Of a stretch of DNA of 7,462 nt, positions 6,246-7,462 are shown one piece after another. The notes beneath the pieces were generated by a model. That model saw only the letters and a program-made list of their open reading frames with translations, had not been told where the DNA came from and made no database searches. This stretch comes from Planctomycetota bacterium. GTDB taxonomy: Bacteria > Planctomycetota > Planctomycetia > Planctomycetales > Planctomycetaceae. A program made the position numbers and the translations under genes. The stretch covers positions 1-7,462 of the forward strand of contig JAEYWB010000272.1 of the NCBI GenBank assembly GCA_023429275.1, given 5' to 3'. Within the stretch, counting starts at the first letter, position 1; every line of letters begins with the position of its first letter.

Positions 6246-6275
6246 GCGGGATCGAGCCGTTTGCTCGAGTGCCGC
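6246..6275 (+). terminator. Imperfect hairpin just after the DUF1501 gene
   Basis: TCGAGC (6252-6257) and GCTCGA (6263-6268) pair perfectly around CGTTT, and GCGG/CCGC (6246-6249, 6272-6275) extends the stem across a small internal loop. It begins eight bases after the DUF1501 stop, the right place for a transcript end. It lacks a T-tract, so it would be a weak or factor-assisted terminator. Confidence 0.35.
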
Positions 6276-6320
6276 GTCCCTGTCAGGACAGTCCGATCGG
6301 CGACAGCGCTTCTCCAACAT

Positions 6321-6359
6321 CCTCGGATGCGTGTCCGATGCGGCATCGCATGCCGGAGG
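6321..6359 (+). promoter_or_regulatory. Overlapping palindromes with alternative folds upstream of the KAS III-like gene
   Basis: Three pairings compete for the same bases. A long imperfect stem joins CCTC-GG-ATGCG (6321-6331) with CGCAT-CC-GAGG (6347-6359) in 11 pairs and two single-base bulges. Two shorter perfect palindromes lie inside or across it: CGATGC-G-GCATCG (6336-6348) and CGGCAT-CGC-ATGCCG (6341-6355). The element ends four bases before a candidate -35 box, which suits an operator. It could instead be part of the 3' end of the DUF1501 transcript. Symmetry is seen directly; the role is inferred. Confidence 0.4.
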
Positions 6360-6362
6360 CGA

Positions 6363-6391
6363 TTGTTCGTCTCCCGTGTGTGGAGTAGCAT
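6363..6391 (+). promoter_or_regulatory. Candidate promoter of the KAS III-like gene
   Basis: TTGTTC (6363-6368) and TAGCAT (6386-6391) stand 17 bases apart and match three and four of six consensus bases. The leader before ATG 6446 would be about 48 bases. This is the best pair in the 207-base gap, but it is weak and was found by eye only. Confidence 0.3.
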
Positions 6392-6445
6392 CGAATCTCG
6401 CGATGGCCCTCTCTCCCCGCCCACATGGGCTGCTTCGGAAGTTCC

Positions 6446-7450
6446 ATGTGGCAGCATTTCGAGATTCTCGGGACGGGGAGCGACCTTCCGGGAACCGGAC
6501 TGAGTGCGGACGAGATCGAGCGCCGGGCCGGACTTCCCGCCGGATGGGTGGAACGGCACACCCAGGTCCTGACCCGGTATGAGTGTGTCAGGCCGGAGAC
6601 CCCGGCCACGATGGCCCGCCGGGCGATTGTCCGGGCTCTCGAGGACGCGCGCCTGACGTGGCGCGACATCGATCTGCTGATTGACTGCAGCACCTCGCGA
6701 CATCAGCCGATCCCCTGCAACGCCGCGATTCTCCTGTCGCAGTTTCGCCTCGATTCAGACGGCGTCCCGGGTATGGATGTCCAGGGAACGTGCCTCGGGT
6801 TCCTCCTCGGCCTCAATGTCGCCAATGCCCTTCTGGCCGATCCTCGTGGCAGCTATCGTCGGATCCTGCTCGTCGCTTCGGAGGGGGCGATCGCCGGCGC
6901 CGACTGGAATCATCCCGAGAGCGCGACACTGCTGAGCGACGGAGCGGCCGCCGTCATCGTCGGACGACGCGACGCCCGCGCAACTTACTTCTTCCGGCAC
7001 GAAACCTGGCCCGAGTACGTCGAGGAGTGCCAGGTGGTCGGCGGCGGGCAGCGGCTGCCGCCGTTCGACTACACGCCGGAGCGAGACGCACAGTTCCGGT
7101 TTCAGATGATGGGGCCGCGGCTCCTGCGGATCGCACTCAAACACCTCCCCCCGCTCGTCGAGACGCTGCTCCGGGAGAGCGGTTTCCATGAGCCCGCCGC
7201 CCGTGAGAGCCTGCTCTGTCTTCCGCACCAGGCCTCGGTCCATGGCGTCGAAGCGATGCGCCGCCGGCTCGACCTCCCGCCGGACCGATTCATCAACCGT
7301 GTCGCGAACCTGGGAAACATGGCCGCCGCCAGCATCCCACTGGTCCTCGATCAGCTCCGCCGCGAGGGAAACATCCTTCCCGGACAGCCGATCCTCCTCC
7401 TGGGCACCTCCGCGGGCTATTCACAGGCGGGCATGGTTTTCGAGGCCTGA
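6446..7450 (+). CDS. 3-oxoacyl-ACP synthase III (FabH/KAS III-like) condensing enzyme
   Basis: A 334-residue thiolase-fold enzyme of the KAS III group, which joins an acyl-CoA starter to malonyl-ACP or carries out a related Claisen condensation. The catalytic triad is complete: Cys116 in DVQGTCLGF, His261 in LPHQAS and Asn291 in LGNMAAASIP, equal to Cys112, His244 and Asn274 of E. coli FabH. The end, LLLGTSAGYSQAGMVFE, fits the last strand pair of the fold. Departures from housekeeping FabH are LGN for HGN before the Asn, HQAS for HQAN, and no glycine triplet near the C-terminus. It is therefore probably a specialised relative (OleA-like, starter-unit synthase or acyltransferase) rather than the main initiation enzyme. 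ATG 6446 has CGGAAG four bases before it and opens WQHFEILGTGSDLPG; ATG 6425 would add seven residues and lacks a Shine-Dalgarno. It ends in tandem stops TGATAA, and any partner gene lies beyond the window. Confidence 0.9.
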   Translation: MWQHFEILGTGSDLPGTGLSADEIERRAGLPAGWVERHTQVLTRYECVRPETPATMARRAIVRALEDARLTWRDIDLLIDCSTSRHQPIPCNAAILLSQFRLDSDGVPGMDVQGTCLGFLLGLNVANALLADPRGSYRRILLVASEGAIAGADWNHPESATLLSDGAAAVIVGRRDARATYFFRHETWPEYVEECQVVGGGQRLPPFDYTPERDAQFRFQMMGPRLLRIALKHLPPLVETLLRESGFHEPAARESLLCLPHQASVHGVEAMRRRLDLPPDRFINRVANLGNMAAASIPLVLDQLRREGNILPGQPILLLGTSAGYSQAGMVFEA

Positions 7451-7462
7451 TAAGGATCCAGG

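Noticed and set aside
4765..6582. Plus-strand open frame of 605 codons overlapping the DUF1501 gene in another frame
   Set aside because: Arginine-rich composition typical of a +1 shadow at high GC; the DUF1501 frame has all family motifs.
5783..6703. Minus-strand open frame of 306 codons across the DUF1501/KAS III gap
   Set aside because: Spans two confident genes on the other strand and has no recognisable domain.
6446..7450. Naming the condensing enzyme OleA
   Set aside because: The fold and triad fit, but no OleB/C/D-type gene is visible and the OleA-specific residues could not be confirmed by eye.
1..7462. CRISPR array, tRNA, insertion sequence or phage attachment site
   Set aside because: Read for repeats with regular spacing, cloverleaf-type arms, transposase motifs and terminal inverted repeats; none was seen.

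Overview
The window looks like chromosomal DNA from a planctomycete, probably of the Planctomyces/Gimesia-type order. The reasons are the high GC content, strong G/C bias at third codon positions, a DUF1501 protein with a twin-arginine signal (a family greatly expanded in that phylum), a TolC-type protein with the long tail typical of planctomycete versions, and loosely packed genes of mixed function. The assignment is an inference; no rRNA or other marker gene is present.

Layout: positions 52-3431 are read on the minus strand and 3592-7450 on the plus strand, with a divergent control region between them. In transcription order, the minus side holds a doubtful 62-aa ORF (3431-3243), about 300 bases without a gene that look like a decayed or interspersed repeat (2938-3242), a FabZ-like hotdog dehydratase (2937-2506), a small Mpo1-like (DUF962) membrane protein that starts at or next to the dehydratase stop, and a large TolC-family outer-membrane protein (2082-52) with its own strong Shine-Dalgarno sequence. 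The plus side holds a 206-aa membrane-anchored protein of unknown function, a nested inverted repeat directly after its stop, a 109-aa multi-span membrane protein, a DUF1501 secreted protein, and a KAS III (FabH-like) condensing enzyme that ends 12 bases before the window edge.

Three of the genes concern acyl chains: the FabZ-like dehydratase, the Mpo1-like protein and the KAS III-like enzyme. The first two are almost certainly co-translated, which suggests a small fatty-acyl modification unit. The condensing enzyme lies 3.5 kb away on the other strand, so a link to it is only a guess. The TolC-like gene has no periplasmic adaptor or inner-membrane pump in the window, and the DUF1501 gene has no DUF1549/DUF1553 partner.

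I found no CRISPR array, tRNA, rRNA, transposase or phage gene. The most unusual structures are non-coding: the nested palindromes at 4213-4262, the overlapping alternative hairpins at 6321-6359, and the repeat-like segment at 2981-3185. Nothing here is clearly a new multi-gene system.
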